A stretch of DNA of 64,000 nucleotides, taken from positions 42,698,001 to 42,762,000 of the forward strand of contig CP142456.1 of NCBI GenBank assembly GCA_038049695.1, written 5' to 3'. Below, one piece after another: positions 1 to 12,066 of this stretch. The position numbers and the translations under genes are program-made. The DNA comes from Cinnamomum chago. Its lineage: Eukaryota; Streptophyta; Magnoliopsida; Laurales; Lauraceae. The notes below the pieces were generated by a model. The model saw only the letters and a program-made list of their open reading frames with translations, made no database searches and was not told the origin of the DNA. Each line of letters begins with the position of its first letter. Positions within the stretch are counted from its first letter, which is position 1.

Positions 1-950
1 GCTTGATTCAGTGGTCCAAAAATTTCCCTCAAAGAAATACTTTAGAAATATGAATTTTAGGGGAATTTGGTCCCTGGGCCCTGGTCGACCCGCAGTGTGC
101 TCGGTCGACCGAGCACACATGCAGTCGACCGGGAAAGAGCCGTTGGTGCTCTTTTCAAACGGTCAATTTTTTTACCATTGAGCACCCGGTCGATCGGGCA
201 AGGTACCAGGTCGACTGAGGACTAGCCGTTGGGCAGTTTTTAGTATAAATAGAAGCTCATTCCTATAAAAATTTTGAGGAAAAAAGAGGCCCTCCTTGAG
301 GTGTTTTGAGGCCAATCAAAGGGGAATGAGCTAAGGGATGAAAGGGGTCATTTGGAAAGCTAAAGCTTGGTTCTATTGAGTTAAATCACTAAGTAAGCTT
401 TACTTTTCTTAATCATATGTTTTCATGCTTTGCTTTAATTATTGGTAAATCTTTTCTAGCATGATAAACTATGATTTGTTGTGTCCTTAACATGTATATC
501 CGCCTAATTAAGAGGCATTGTAATGAGCTACTAATTGTATCTCCATCAAGTGTATTATAGACACTACTTAGAGAGATAACCAACCTTTTGGTTGTAGAGG
601 TTATTACTTAACCTAAGAAAAGCATAATGTAGAGGTTATTGCTTAGCCTTGAAAAGCATATTGTAAAGGTTATTGCTTAGCCTATTGAAAAGCATAAATA
701 GTGGAAATCCGGTGGGGTGTTGGATCACAAGCCTGTAGTGGGTGTAGGCTTTGAGGCCGAACCACTATAAATCCTTGTGTGATGGTGCATGCTTTGTGGT
801 GATTGTTTTTATTAGTTTCTGCATTTAGTTTGATAATCATCACTAGTGACTAATTTAATTTAAGGAAGTTAAAATTGGTCATAATTGGTCTCGAATTTGT
901 AGCTCACCCTATTCACCCCCCCTCTAGGGTTCAGATCACGGACTTTCACA
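1..950 (+). mobile_element. Ty1/copia LTR, family LTR-A, 3' portion (copy 1)
   Basis: This matches the LTR at 61026-63234 from about 300 bp inside it, and matches the reverse complement of the two LTRs at 34958-36744 and 40859-42645. It shares the GGTCGACC-rich block (83-220), a TATA box, the aggttattgcttagcc tandem units (about 590-690), the cggtggggtgttgg block and the terminal C-rich stretch ending in CA at 950. The window starts inside it. No primer-binding site follows, so it is either the 3' LTR of an element lying to the left or a solo LTR. It cuts into the gypsy element at 951. Confidence 0.85.
244..252 (+). promoter_or_regulatory. TATA box of LTR-A
   Basis: TATAAATAG follows directly after the palindrome block and the AGCCGTTGG stretch. 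The same order is seen in the other LTR-A copies (TATA near 61574 on the + strand, 36070 and 41971 on the - strand), so this is probably the LTR promoter. Confidence 0.6.
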
Positions 951-3265
951 TCTCATTGAAGAAGTCACCGCTTGGAAAATTCTTGCTCTCATTCCACTTG
1001 TTGCCTAGAGCTATGACTTCATCAACAAAAGCCTTCGCACTTGCAATGTCCAGACCGACCTCTTCGCTATCAACAAGGATGTCCTGTACATGCTTGATCA
1101 TGCCAAAGTCGGCTTCTAAATGGCCAGAAGAAAGAGTTTTGACCCATGAGCTCAAAACGCTCTTCAACACTTTCTTCAAATACTCAAGAGATGGCCTGGA
1201 TGAAGGCTCGCCCTTCTCCATTGGTCGACTGCCCGTGTCATGCCCTGTCGGAGGAGTGATCATCAAACTCTTTCTAATCGGAGACACTGGCGATGGAATC
1301 TGCTCAGAAGATTTCATCTCTGCCGCATGGAAACTGGAAGAAGAAGTCCCTACTTCTGGTTCAACTGCAGGCATCCCCTGCTCTAGCACTGAAAAAGACG
1401 GAGGAACTTCTCATGTTACTTCACAACCTGCCAACAAAACAAAACAAAAAAAGGTATGAATATGATCCTGTTGAAAAAATCATTATCATCTGGGTTATTG
1501 CTACAAATAACTTCTTCGACGGTTAGCGGAATACTTTCTGCCCCTATGAGTTCATCTAAAGCATCGTCAAAGGTCGCGTCCATGGATGGCTCAAAATCGT
1601 CGGAATCCTGTGTCAAGTCAGCTGACAAGAAAACAAGCAGCATGTTAGCAAATGATAGCACAACAAAAAAAAAGAAAAGAAAATACAAAGCAGTCATACC
1701 AGGTGAAGATTCCGGAATCACTCCAGAATCCTTCGGTTCTTCTTCAGATGCCACAATCGGATCCGTCGCTACTTCATCAGCCGAAACCTCAAGCATCACC
1801 AAACCATCATCTCCCACTGAAAAGGGAGAGAACGAAAATAAAAAACAAGAAAATCTCAGCAAAAAGAAACGGAAAAGGAAAGAGGAGGAATCATACCATC
1901 ATTAACGGTCTCTTCCTCTCGACTCCTCTTTCGGGAGGCTCATCAGCGTCCCTTGACATCTCTTCAGCAATGGCCGGAGAGACTTCTGAATCAGGAGAGT
2001 CATCTTGTCGTCTCTTATTACGGCGCTGCCCTCTCTTCCTCTTGCTTCTATGGGCTGGTTTGCTTGAAATACCCACCCCATGATCAAAGTCAGGACCTTT
2101 GCTTGACTCCTCACCAGATGGTCTGCTCCTCCCAATGGACTCCAAGGAAGCCTTCGTTCATTCCGCTTGCATCCAAGCTCAATCTCGGCCTCCTCCTCTT
2201 CTAGCTATTTCAAGACCTCACCAGGTATCTCTTGTACAACTCCTGATTTGATGACGTCCTGTTCACCAAGAAAGCCTATCTTGTGCTTCTCTCCAGCAAG
2301 GAAAGCCAGAACTTCCTCTCGTCGGACTCCATCTGATCTACCAAGACCCTTCCTAGAAGATTGCTTCACATCGAGCTCTTTCTTGGAAAGCCCCCGGTAC
2401 ACTAAAAAGCTCTCTACGAACCATTTTGTAAAGCCAGCAGTCCGGAAAGTGAGACAACTCAAGATAGGAAATCATGGCGGTAGTGTCCTCTGCACTGCAA
2501 GAAGCCCATGCATTCCTCCCATCCTGCAAACCTCCAAAACGCTTCACCATGCTCGAAGGCGCTCCAACAACGCCTTGAGAGAAGCCCAATTGCAACGCAA
2601 AACGCAAGGGGACATATGGCTGGATATCAACAAAAAGATGTCTACGGTACATCATAGTACCAACGCGTATGTTCAAAAGCCACATCTTTTCAGCGTTTGT
2701 CAAAGAATAGTGTCTTCCCGACCCTGCCCTGGTGGAATCACGGGAGACACCAAAATCAAAAGCCTTCTTCCGCAAACCTGAAGAAAGCTTCCCTCTTCAC
2801 CCAGCTTGAAGGATCTTCCCTCTTGGGACATGTGGGAGAAAGGCTCATGATCGAGATAGTGCGATCAAAGGTCGACCGGGTAGAAATAGTTCTCTCCTCA
2901 CCATCTGCCATGTAAGATAACTGAAAACATCTCCTTTTGTACGTCAAGTCATCAGGAACTGCATCACCAAAGAAAAAGGTAGGCTTGGGCACAATGCTCT
3001 GATCGTCCATGACCCAAGGACAACTGCTTACTATAATCTTATAAAACTCCTCATCCTTAAAAGCGATTAATCGTTGTCCCATCTAATCACGGTTGAGGGA
3101 GTCACATTCTTCCAAGTCTCTCTCCACAAACTGGACCTTCTCCCAGGCCTGTTGTACGACCACATTAGGAGACCTGGTAGACCAGCGAGGTGCATCGGTA
3201 ACAGGCTCTTTGTCCTTATTCGTTCTAGAGGAACTACCTGCGAAGGATGGAAAAGAAAAAATCAA
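951..3265 (-). pseudogene. Antisense extra ORF of the gypsy element, plant-mobile-domain-like, decayed
   Basis: Coding pieces run right to left on the - strand: 3265-3083 and 3082-2756 (same frame, one TAG between), 2775-2353, 2462-2205, 2145-1891, 1862-1416 and 1389-951. The middle piece has YVPLRFALQLGFSQ, which recalls the YCPHRVALQFG-type signature of plant mobile domain (PMD, aminotransferase-like) proteins; this match is from memory and tentative. The later pieces are acidic or basic and low-complexity (for example EEEPKDSG, KPAHRSKRKRGQRR), like a disordered tail. Some breaks look like introns: 1622-1699 is GT...AG and keeps phase. Others are frameshifts or stops. The 3' end is cut by the LTR-A insertion, whose last bases supply a TGA. 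PMD-type domains also occur in cellular genes and DNA transposons, so the origin is open. Confidence 0.45.
1622..1699 (-). other. Probable intron in the antisense ORF
   Basis: On the - strand the segment begins GTATGACTGC and ends with a T-rich tract and TTGTCAG. The reading frame before it ends ...SSP plus one base, and the frame after it resumes ADLTQDSDDF with two bases, so removing 78 bp joins the frames in phase. Confidence 0.5.
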
Positions 3266-3375
3266 TCATCAGAGCGATGGAATTTTGCTAAAAAATTTCT
3301 AGCGAAATTTTGACATGGTTCCGAGACAATTCTGAAGAAAAAGGAAACACCTCGAAAAAGATAGGAAACTTGAAG

Positions 3376-3592
3376 ATGAGCTTAACACCGCTGCAAGCTC
3401 ATGGTCAATGAAGCATCCTCAAAGAAGGTTTGAACTCAAACATTGTTGTGAGATCAAACCAATCTTATCAAATCTCCGCAATCTTGAAGAAGGGCTCAAC
3501 ATTGCTACGAGCTCTAAACTCCAAAACTTGCAAAGCTCCTCAAAATCCAGCAAGATTAAGAAAGGGCTCAACATTGCTGCGAGCTCCAAATC
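3376..3592 (+). repeat. Degenerate short tandem repeat in the gypsy interior
   Basis: Four related units centred on gctcaacattgctgcgagct occur at about 3379, 3430, 3493 and 3565, spaced about 50-70 bp apart. Confidence 0.55.
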
Positions 3593-3799
3593 TCAAAAAT
3601 TGCAAAAGATTTTCCAGGTATGCATCATCATGATTGCATTCAATTTACTAAAAATCATGCATCAAAGAAAATCATCATGCATTAGATGTTAGGAAAACTT
3701 TAACCAAAGTTTGACCAATTCCAACCCAACTTAGTCAAAACCAAACAAACTTTGTCCGAGTCAAAAATCATGTTGGCTTGACCTAGAGATTCTAGCCTT

Positions 3800-4570
3800 C
3801 TATCTTGATACATAAAAGAAATGCATGAATATCTTGGATTGCATAAACCTCATTATCATGGTGAGCAAAAGAGGGAAAAAAAAGAAGAAAGAAGAGAAAT
3901 CTCTTCAAAAAAAAATTTTGAACTGGCCCGCAGGGCGTGGACCACTGCCATATGGCATTATGGCCAGGTCCGTACGGACCTGTCCATACAGCCAAGAAAA
4001 ACAAAAAAAAACGTGCAAAAAAAGAGAGAAAAAAGAAAAAAGAAAAAGCACGTGTAAAAAAAAAAAGAAAAAAAAAAGAGAGAAAAGAAAAGAAAAGAAA
4101 GAAATTTTTACTTCTATATGGAGTTTCTTGTGAAGGAAGAAAACTTACTTGAAGCCATGGATGGAGAAGAAGAAAGAGAACTTGAAGATTCTTAAAGAAG
4201 AGGAGAAGTTCTTGACCATGGAGCACTCTTGAAGACTTTTGCAAAAAGAAAGGAACAAGGACAAGAGATCCAACCTCCTTTGCTTTTATAGAGGAGAGCA
4301 AACCAAAAGAGGAAACAAGGAGAAAACCAAGGAGGTAATTGCTAAAAACTAGCAACTTTCCCAAAAGAAAAGATTCTTTGAGAAATTCTCTCCAAAAAAG
4401 GGGAATGAGAAATATTCTCTCCAAAGAAAGATACTTTGAGCAAATCTCTCTCCCAAAAAACAAGGAAGCATGAGAGATTCTCTCCAAGTAAGGATATTTT
4501 TAGATATTCTCTACCCACAAGAGATATTTTTAGATATTCTTTACAAAATGACACCACATGAGATCTAAGT
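3800..4570 (+). repeat. A-rich low-complexity region with short gatattctctcc-like repeats
   Basis: From 3890 to 4110 the sequence is mostly short A/G runs. From 4370 to 4555 variants of gatattctctcc recur every 30-40 bp. Long open frames here, such as the - strand frame at 3792-4487, are products of this composition and have no recognisable domain. Confidence 0.5.
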
Positions 4571-4819
4571 CATCTATAAAACTTAAGATCCCATGGGTTA
4601 GCCCACATGAGCCAGGTTTGACCACCTAGGCACTAAAAGGGGCTTCCTATCAAAAACCTCCTCTTTCCAAGAGCATATAGAATGGTTCCACGCCTCTTTT
4701 GAGTTGATTGAACCATCAAAAAAAAAAAAACACAGAGAGAAAGCCTCATGAGTTTCCAAAAATCCAAACCATCCAACTTCATGAACCAAATTAAGCCAAA
4801 AGCTTGAAATTGACATTCC

Positions 4820-5082
4820 ACAAAAAACCAAACTCTGGTCCCCTAACTTGCTTCATACAACTTGTTAGGTCACAAGGCCAAAACAATATATATATATATA
4901 TATCAAATCCTGACCCCCTAGCTCGCCACATACAGCTTGTTAGGTCCCAAGGTCAAAACCAAAAATCAAACCCCGACCCCCTAACCTACCACATACAGTT
5001 TGTTAGGTCACAAGGTCAAAAAAAAAATCCTCTTGACCAACTAATGCGCCACATGCAGCCCTTAGGTTCACAAGGTCAAAAA
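4820..5082 (+). repeat. Tandem repeat of about 60 bp before the gypsy 3' LTR
   Basis: Four diverged units each contain gaccccctaac, a cacatacagcttg block and ttaggtcacaaggtcaaaa. They lie at about 4820-4887, 4903-4960, 4963-5021 and 5025-5080. A short (TA)n run separates the first two. Satellite-like repeats in the 3' UTR are a known habit of Tat-lineage elements. Confidence 0.75.
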
Positions 5083-5290
5083 GGAAAAACCAAAATTCCA
5101 AAATCCGACTCCCCCATGTCATTTTCAAAACTTTGCCTTGAGATGGTACGTGATCTCTCTCACTACCATAAAATCCCCTTGGAAACTCAAAAGGCTATTT
5201 AAAAAATGCTCAAAGACTCTTGGTCAAATCAAATGCACTCCTTCAATTTTCTCTTTGAGGCACATCGACTCCAAAAGCTACTCGTTGCTG

Positions 5291-5307
5291 TACCTCGAGG
5301 GGGCATT
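5291..5307 (+). other. Polypurine tract of the gypsy element
   Basis: CTCGAGGGGGCATT lies immediately before the LTR start TGTTGACAC. A G-rich tract touching TG is the usual plus-strand primer arrangement. Confidence 0.65.
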
Positions 5308-6940
5308 TGTTGACACAAAAAATGTCATTATGCCTCTTCAACATCAAAAAACAGCACGAAGCTGCATCCTACTACAAAACAGGCAATGTTACTTCAAGCA
5401 TCAGATCGTGTCAGAATCAAACAAAAAACTACAAGATCCTTCAAGACAACCAAAAGAGGGGTTCATATGACGTTTCGAGCCATTCCAACATCATTTGACC
5501 TAACTTCACTCATCTGGCAGCTAAACAGGCTCTCATGGCGGCGTCGGCGTCGAAAACATCAAAATTTCGATCATAGCCTACGGATGGTCTCAAAAATACC
5601 TCCAAAGGCTCCATGCTAAATTTCAAGTCAAACCGACAACGTTTGACCCTCCATCAACCCTCGAGCAGTAAAACCAAGCCTTTTGGAACAGAGCACATAG
5701 GTGGCTTCAACATGCTTCAAAAGGGTTGCACATCAAATTTAAGGTCATCCCGGGAACAAAACATCCAAAACAGAGCCAACGGATCATCTCAAAATGACTC
5801 CAATAGGCTCCCTGTCAAATTTCAAGTCAATCGGACAACAGTTGATCGTACATCAAAGCGTGGCATCTTCCTCGCGGCAAAATCAAGCCTACTGGCGAAG
5901 GGACCCCACACGGCTTCAAAACTCAAACAAAAACCCATGGTTGGTCCTATCTACTGCTCAAGAGGCTTCACCTCAAATTTTAGGTCATTCCGACAACGTT
6001 TGACCTAGTTTTGACTGTTGACGGAAAATCGGCTACAAAGTCTTCGGCTTTTCCAAAAAATATGAAACTTTGTGCTCCGATTTGTACGGCTTCTCGTCAA
6101 GTTTTCTTCAGGAGAATCAAGCCAGTAAATGAGGAGAAATGTCAAGAAAAATACAGGAGAAAAAAACATCAAGAAAGACCTATAAAGGGCCGACAAACAG
6201 CGACTGGAAAGGGAAGAATCCCCATGGTCGCTGGCGGCGACCGTGAAAATTCGGGTCGCCAGATTTGTCGCCGGGTGGCTCGTTTTCCGCCCTTTCCGCG
6301 TTTCGAGAGTTCCAGTTTTTGTGGTTTTCCGAAAAACTGATTTCTTATGCTCGAAATTGATTGATCTTCATCAACATCTCGGATCCGCCGTCAAGAGCAT
6401 GAAATCATCATTGATCGCTCTAAGATCGCCAACCGACTGACCAAGAAAGTACACTTTCTGTCCAACCGATCGAGAAATCGACATGACAGATATCATCGGC
6501 CCACTGATATCAACCAATGTCGGAAGTTGCATCGCCATCTGACATCAAACAACATGTGGATCCATCGGCGATCATCAAAAGAAGAATTCCAAAAGACGCA
6601 ACATGGCCCGCGACTCTTCAAAAGCCCTTGCGACCACTTAATGTCGTTAATTGGCCCATTTTATGACAACTTAATGTGGTCATTAACCCATTATTTTGGA
6701 CGGCCCAATCAAAATCAAGCAAATGGGAGTTACAAATCCAAGTAATCATGGCATTAAAACCATGAAACTCCCCTTATCAAGGAGATTAAGGGCGATTAAA
6801 CGCCCATCATTCCCCATCGGCCAATCAAAAGCCAAGAAAAAGGAGTTACAAAATCAAGAAATAAAAACTTGTAACTCCCCTCGTCATGGAGCATCAATGC
6901 CATCAATGCTCATAAACCCACCTTATGGCCACCAAAAGCC

Positions 6941-6949
6941 TATAAAAAG
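6941..6949 (+). promoter_or_regulatory. Candidate TATA box of the gypsy LTR
   Basis: TATAAAAAG within cctataaaaaggggg resembles a plant LTR promoter. A second candidate, tataaaggg, lies at 6181. No transcript evidence can be read from sequence alone. Confidence 0.4.
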
Positions 6950-7432
6950 GGGGTCATTACAAAAAAAAAAAAAAAAAAGAATGCTGGAACCCGCGCCAGA
7001 AAAAGTCAAGAAAATCCCAAAGAATTCTCAAAGAAACTTTGCTACTCTGCTGCAGAAGAAACACCAAAAGGTGATCGAAGTCCCTTAGGGGGGGCATCCC
7101 CCCAAGGTCTCCCCTTTCCTTCTATCCAACATGGCCTAAACACGGCTCTTCAGCCCGTTTACTCATTTTTTTATTGGATATAGGACCTCCCCTTGGTCTT
7201 TATCCTCTAAAAAACTGAGGTCCAAGCCAAGCCAAAGAATCAAAGCATCAACCGTTCTCATCTGAAGGGCGATGGGGAAATCCAAACATGACTTGCGACC
7301 GTCGATCTGAACGAGTCCCCGCAATCTCTTGAGAAGTCAAATACCTTTTCTTACTTTTCTATTGTATTTTGTATTATTTGTAAAGAGAAAAAATCACATT
7401 TCTTGTCTTTCATTATTGATGAGATTTGTAAA

Positions 7433-7560
7433 TCGCCTTTCACGGCACAAAATTGCCTTCTACGGCACAAATCGCCTTTCACAGCACAAAACCGCCTCTC
7501 ACGGCAAACAAAAATTGCCTTTCACGGCAAACAAAATGAAATCGCCTCTTACAGTATTTA
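7433..7560 (+). repeat. Short tandem repeat cgcctttcacggcacaaaat
   Basis: Six or seven imperfect units of about 20 bp (caaatcgcctttcacggca variants) near the 3' part of the gypsy LTR. Confidence 0.7.
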
Positions 7561-7739
7561 AAAAATTGTCTCTTTCTTAAAATATATGTGCAATGGAAAG
7601 TTAGAAAGAAGAATTGATTTCCTTTCTACTTGTGAAGGTGAATCTCCGGATCACCACTTCAAATTCCAAGTAGAATAGAAAATCTGGCATACTCGTACAA
7701 AAATGTTGATGACTCGCTTTTCCTTCTCCGCCATACTCC

Positions 7740-9838
7740 CAACAGCCCCAGGGGTGGGAAGGAGAGGACGAAAGGTCGGAGCCCCATCACAAAGGGAGGA
7801 AAGGCAAAAAGAAATTATTTCCTAAAGGTCCTAAAGTGGAGAATGGAACTAATGGTGGAGTGGCCAAGGCCAAGGGTTCAGGGTCAAAAGGAAAGTGTTT
7901 CCATTGTGGTAAGACAGGACATTGGAAAAGGAATTGCCCAGAATGTCTGTCCAAGAAGAAGACCTCAGGTATGATTGAGTCACTTAATTCTGAAGTTAGT
8001 TTTGCAACTGGTACTTCAAAATTGTGGACTCCGGGGCAACTAATCACATATGTAATTCGTTGCAGGGGTTCAGGGAAACCAGGAGGCTTGGTGATGGAGA
8101 AATCATTGTCAGCCTAGGATCCAATGCTAAGGCAGAGGCTTTTTCAGTGGGAGTTATTATTTTATGCTTTTCAAATAATAAATTTGTTTTGTAAGACACA
8201 TTATATGTACTGTCTTTACGGCGGAATTTAATTTCAGTTTCTAGTTTGGTGAATAAAAGTTATTTCATTACTTTTGGTACTGAAGTTGTCATAAAGAGGA
8301 ATGGTGCTTTTATATGTTCTGGCAAGGTAACCAATGGGCTTTATTTGTTAACTCCTACAATGTATGAGATACATGATACTGAAACAATTAATAGATCATC
8401 ATTAAAGAAGAAGTTGCCTTCATCTAATCCAACAAAACTATGGCACTTGAGGCTAGGTCATATAAACCTAAACAAGATTGACAGGCTAGTGAAAGATGGT
8501 ATCTTGCCTTCTTTGGTGGTAGAATCGATGCATGTCTGGAAGGCAAAATGACCAAAAGACCCTTTTCATCTAAGGGTAATAGGGCCAAAGATTTATTTGA
8601 ATTAGTGCATACTGATGTGTGTGGACCCATTAATGTCAGGGCCAGAAGAGGAAATGAGTATTTCATCCCTTTCACATATGATTACTCTAGATATGGATAC
8701 ATATACCTTATGCACCACAAGTCCGAGGCTTTTGAGAAGTTCAAAGAATTTCGAGCGGAAGCGGAAAAGCAATTAGGAAAGAGTATCAAGACTCTTCGAT
8801 CAGATCGAGGAGGGGAATATCTCTCTGCTGATTTTATGGGATACTTATCAGAAAATGGGATTCTATCCCAGTTGTCTGCTCCTGGTATGCCTCAACAGAA
8901 TGGAGTAGCAGAAAGAAGGAACAGGACTCTTTTAGATATGATCAGGTCTATGCTGAGTTTCTCAAGATTACCTATATCCTTTTGGGGATACTCCTTGGAT
9001 ACTGCAATGTACATACTAAACCTCGTACCATCTAAGTCTGTACCTAAGACTCCTCGGGAGTTGTGGTCCGGTCGAAAGTCTAGTCTACAACATTTACACA
9101 TTTGGGGTTGTCCGGCACACGTGCTAAAGGTTAAGACGGATAAGTTGGAAACGAAGTCCATTGCGTGCACGTTTGTAGGATATCCTAAATGAACTAAAGG
9201 TTAGTTATTCTATATCCCAGAGAGCAGAAAGTGCTGGTGAGCACTAATGCAGTTTTTTTGGAGGAAGATTATATGATGGATTGGAAATCTTTAGAAAAGG
9301 TGATCTTGTAAGAAATTCAAGAACAAACAATTCCAAATCCAAGTATGACCGAACTTGAGGAAGAACCGCCCTTACTGGACCCAGTAGTTACACCAGTGCC
9401 TCATCGTAGTGGGAGGATTGTCAGAGCCCCTGACAGGTTCTCATTCTTGGGAGAGTCTTACGAGGCAATCCCGGAAGAACCGGAACAAGATCCCTGTAAC
9501 TATGATGAAGCAATTAATGACATAGATTCGGGACGTTGGCAAGATACTATGAAAGCTGAGATGGAGTCTATGTACTCCAATCAGGTATGGACACTTGTGG
9601 ACTTGCTTGCCAATATTAAACCTATTGGGTGCAAGTGGGTCTACAAAAGAAAAAGAGGACCAGATGGTAAAGTGGAGACCTTTAAGGCCAGGCTTGTTGC
9701 GAAAGGGTATATACTTAGAAAGAGGGTATCGGTTATGAGGAAACCTTCTCGCCGGTAGCCATGCTCAAGTCCATCCGGATACTCTTATCCATTGCGGCTC
9801 ATCTCAATTACGAGATTTGGCAAATGGATGTCAAGATG
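7740..9838 (+). pseudogene. Broken Ty1/copia gag-pol (gag end, integrase, start of RT)
   Basis: Domains appear in normal copia order on the + strand but the frame is broken many times. The gag zinc knuckle CFHCGKTGHWKRNC lies at about 7886-7927. The protease region is mostly lost. The integrase zinc-finger part LWHLRLGHINLN (about 8439) is followed by the integrase core at 8548-9192, with [16 protein letters not shown] and the GVAERRNRT region carrying the expected D, D and E. A TGA follows YPK. The RT start (WQDTMKAEMES to KPIGCKWVYKRKRGPDGK and FKARLVAKGY) occupies 9345-9710, followed by a frameshift and a last recognisable piece, LKSIRILLSIAAHLNYEIWQ. The element stops at about 9838, before the catalytic YVDD, where satellite sequence begins. 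RNase H and LTRs are missing. It is a dead fragment of a different copia lineage from the element at 43779. Confidence 0.85.
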
Positions 9839-11655
9839 GCGATTCAATCTTAAACAACTCTAAATCCCATTTAAAGAGTTTCAAACTGTACAATCGCATG
9901 AAACCGGTTTTAAAATAGAAAAATATCTCAAGATCTCTAAAATGCATGTTTAAGCATATAATCACATGAAATAGATTTCAGAACAAAAGACAAGACCAGA
10001 ATACCCTTAAATATCCTAGAATGATCTAGCGCACAATTTTATCTAGTTACAAGCTATTGATCACACGAAATATGTTGTTTGTCTGTTATGAACGGGATTT
10101 TATCCTTCGAGATTAGTTATTAAGTCCCAATTTTTCTTAAACATGTTTTAGAGTAAATAGATATCACAAAATTTTGTAGAGCGCGCCTTTGAACCGTGAA
10201 TTGTGTGTAATGCAGTTTACCTCCAACATTTTCGCTGAGACTGCTAGGAAATGTTAGACAACACCGATCCCCTGCAACACGATCCTCACCCTAGAATCAC
10301 GCGAAATCCATTTGAAAGAAAAACGTATCTTAGAACATCCTAATTCACATATTTCATCCAGGAATCGTAAAAATTGCAATTCAAAGTAAAATACTAAACC
10401 TTAATTCACGAACATGATGTGTTTTCATCCAAATAAACGTATTGATCACACCAAATACGGTTTATAGTCAGAAACAGCTCAATATCCAAGGAGAATACAC
10501 CTTAATCCCTAATTTTCATGAAACTCGTTTTAAAGGAAAAAGATATCTCAGAATTTTCTAAAGCGCGTCTACGAACCGCGAATTGCGTGAAACATGGTTT
10601 GGAGCCAACTTTTTCCTACAACTGCAAAATATACGATTTGATATTAAAATAGCCGTTGAACTGCCCGAAGCATTCATTTCGGTCTTAAACAACATTAAAT
10701 CCCTTTATTGTGCTCCAAACCCTACAATCGTCTGAAATAAATTTTAAAACAGAAATGTATCTCTGAATATACAAAATTATGGATTTCAGTTAGAAATGGC
10801 TTAAAGTCCCACGCGATTTGTTTTTATGCCCAAATTTACCTAAATATCAATTTAAAAGGAAAAAGATATCTTATAATTTTCTAGAGCGCATCTGTCAACC
10901 GTTAATTGCATGAAATGCAATTTGGAGCCAATATTTTCCAAGAGCTGTCTAGAATCCCCTATTACTAGCCCGAAGCACGGATTTCAGACTTAAACAACCC
11001 TTAATCCCATGTAATGCGTTCCTAACCCTTATATCACCTGTGAAACCCATTTTAAATAGGAAAGTATCTAAAAAAGTCTTTAATTGCATACTTTAGTATA
11101 GAATCGCACGAATGCATTTCAATGCAAAAAGATTATTCCTGAATAAGCTAAAATGCTGCGGAATCATTCAGCACACGTTTTTATCGAAATATTGGCTATT
11201 GACTATACAAAATATGTTGTTTTCCAGCTAGAAACGGTATTGAATCCATTAGATCAGTTTTTATGCCCTAATTTGCCAGAAACTCGTTTTAAAGTAAAAA
11301 AGACAACAAATAATTTTCTAGAGCGACTTTTCAATCATGAAACGCGATTTACACTCAGCATTTTTCCAGACCCGCCTAGAATCCCTTACAAACTAACCGT
11401 CCAAAGCACGGCTTTCCGTTTTATACAACACTGAATCCCATACAATGTGTTCCTAACCCTAAAATCACGTGAAACACATTCTTAAAGAGAAACGTATCTC
11501 AAGATATCCTAAAACTCATATTTCAGCATATATTCGTAAAAAAACACATTTAGAGTAAAAGATTAGACCATTAAACTCATAAGTGCCCTAGAATCATTTA
11601 GCATGCTTTTTCATCCAAATACACGCCTTTTAATCCGTGGAACTCGATTTAAAGG
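9839..11655 (+). repeat. Satellite array segment 1 (rearranged)
   Basis: Diverged monomers carry the anchor gcgcgtctttgaaccgcgaattg followed by ccaacattttc, cgaactgcccgaagcacg and catccaaatatacg blocks. Anchors lie at about 10181, 10562, 10884 and 11322. The spacings (about 380, 320 and 440) do not follow the order seen in the other segments, so deletions or unequal exchange have acted here. The left edge abuts the dead copia fragment. The last 5 bp (aaagg) are the TSD of the following solo LTR. Confidence 0.8.
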
Positions 11656-12066
11656 TGTCGCGACCCCGGACCGGGAACTCCCAATCCGGGATCGGGACTA
11701 ATTAGTAGATGATGATTGAAGGATCTACATCCACTATATATAACTTATTTAATTTCCCACAGGTGTCCGCGGTGAGGATATCACAACCTTGCATGAATAT
11801 TTCTTTTTAGTGCGGAAGCGTGTAGCAAATCAAATAGTTAGACTATCTCTAGTCATGCAAGCATTAACATCAAATATCAAAACTGTATTAGAATGAGCAG
11901 TGGTCTACAGCATGTTTCCCAAAAGTTGTTAAAGTTAGACAAAATATCATTTAATTACATTCCCAAAATTAGAGGCCAACAAAGGCCAATATTACAAAAT
12001 AATAACCCAAAAGAATGGTTAACAAGTCCTCCCCAAAATGTTACGCCTCTTGTAGCAACCCGATGT

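Larger units (their letters stand above)
951..5307 (+). mobile_element. Ty3/gypsy element (probably Tat lineage), 3' internal region
   Basis: This stretch ends in a polypurine tract immediately before an LTR start (TGTTGACAC at 5308), so it is the 3' end of a + strand LTR retrotransposon. It contains an antisense coding relic, A-rich low-complexity DNA (about 3890-4110), degenerate short repeats and about 60-bp tandem repeats near the 3' end. An antisense extra ORF plus tandem repeats before the 3' LTR is typical of Tat-lineage elements (Ogre/Retand type), from general knowledge of that lineage. No gag, RT or integrase is visible; they would lie to the left, beyond the LTR-A insertion. Confidence 0.55.
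5308..7689 (+). mobile_element. 3' LTR of the gypsy element
   Basis: The LTR starts TGTTGACACAAAAAATG directly after the polypurine tract. It has two TATA-like boxes (tataaaggg at 6181, tataaaaag at 6941) and a run of short tandem units with cctttcacggcacaaaa (7433-7560). The right end is not fixed: no second LTR is present for comparison. A CA at 7688-7689 before the copia-derived sequence is the best guess. ORFs inside are not recognisable as genes. Confidence 0.6.

Noticed and set aside
3792-4487. 231-codon open frame on the - strand
   Set aside because: It is Phe/Leu-rich because the + strand is A/G-rich low-complexity sequence; no domain is recognisable.
7740-9838. Possible functional copia integrase gene (8548-9192)
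   Set aside because: The frame is broken on both sides, protease and most of RT are missing, and there is no LTR.
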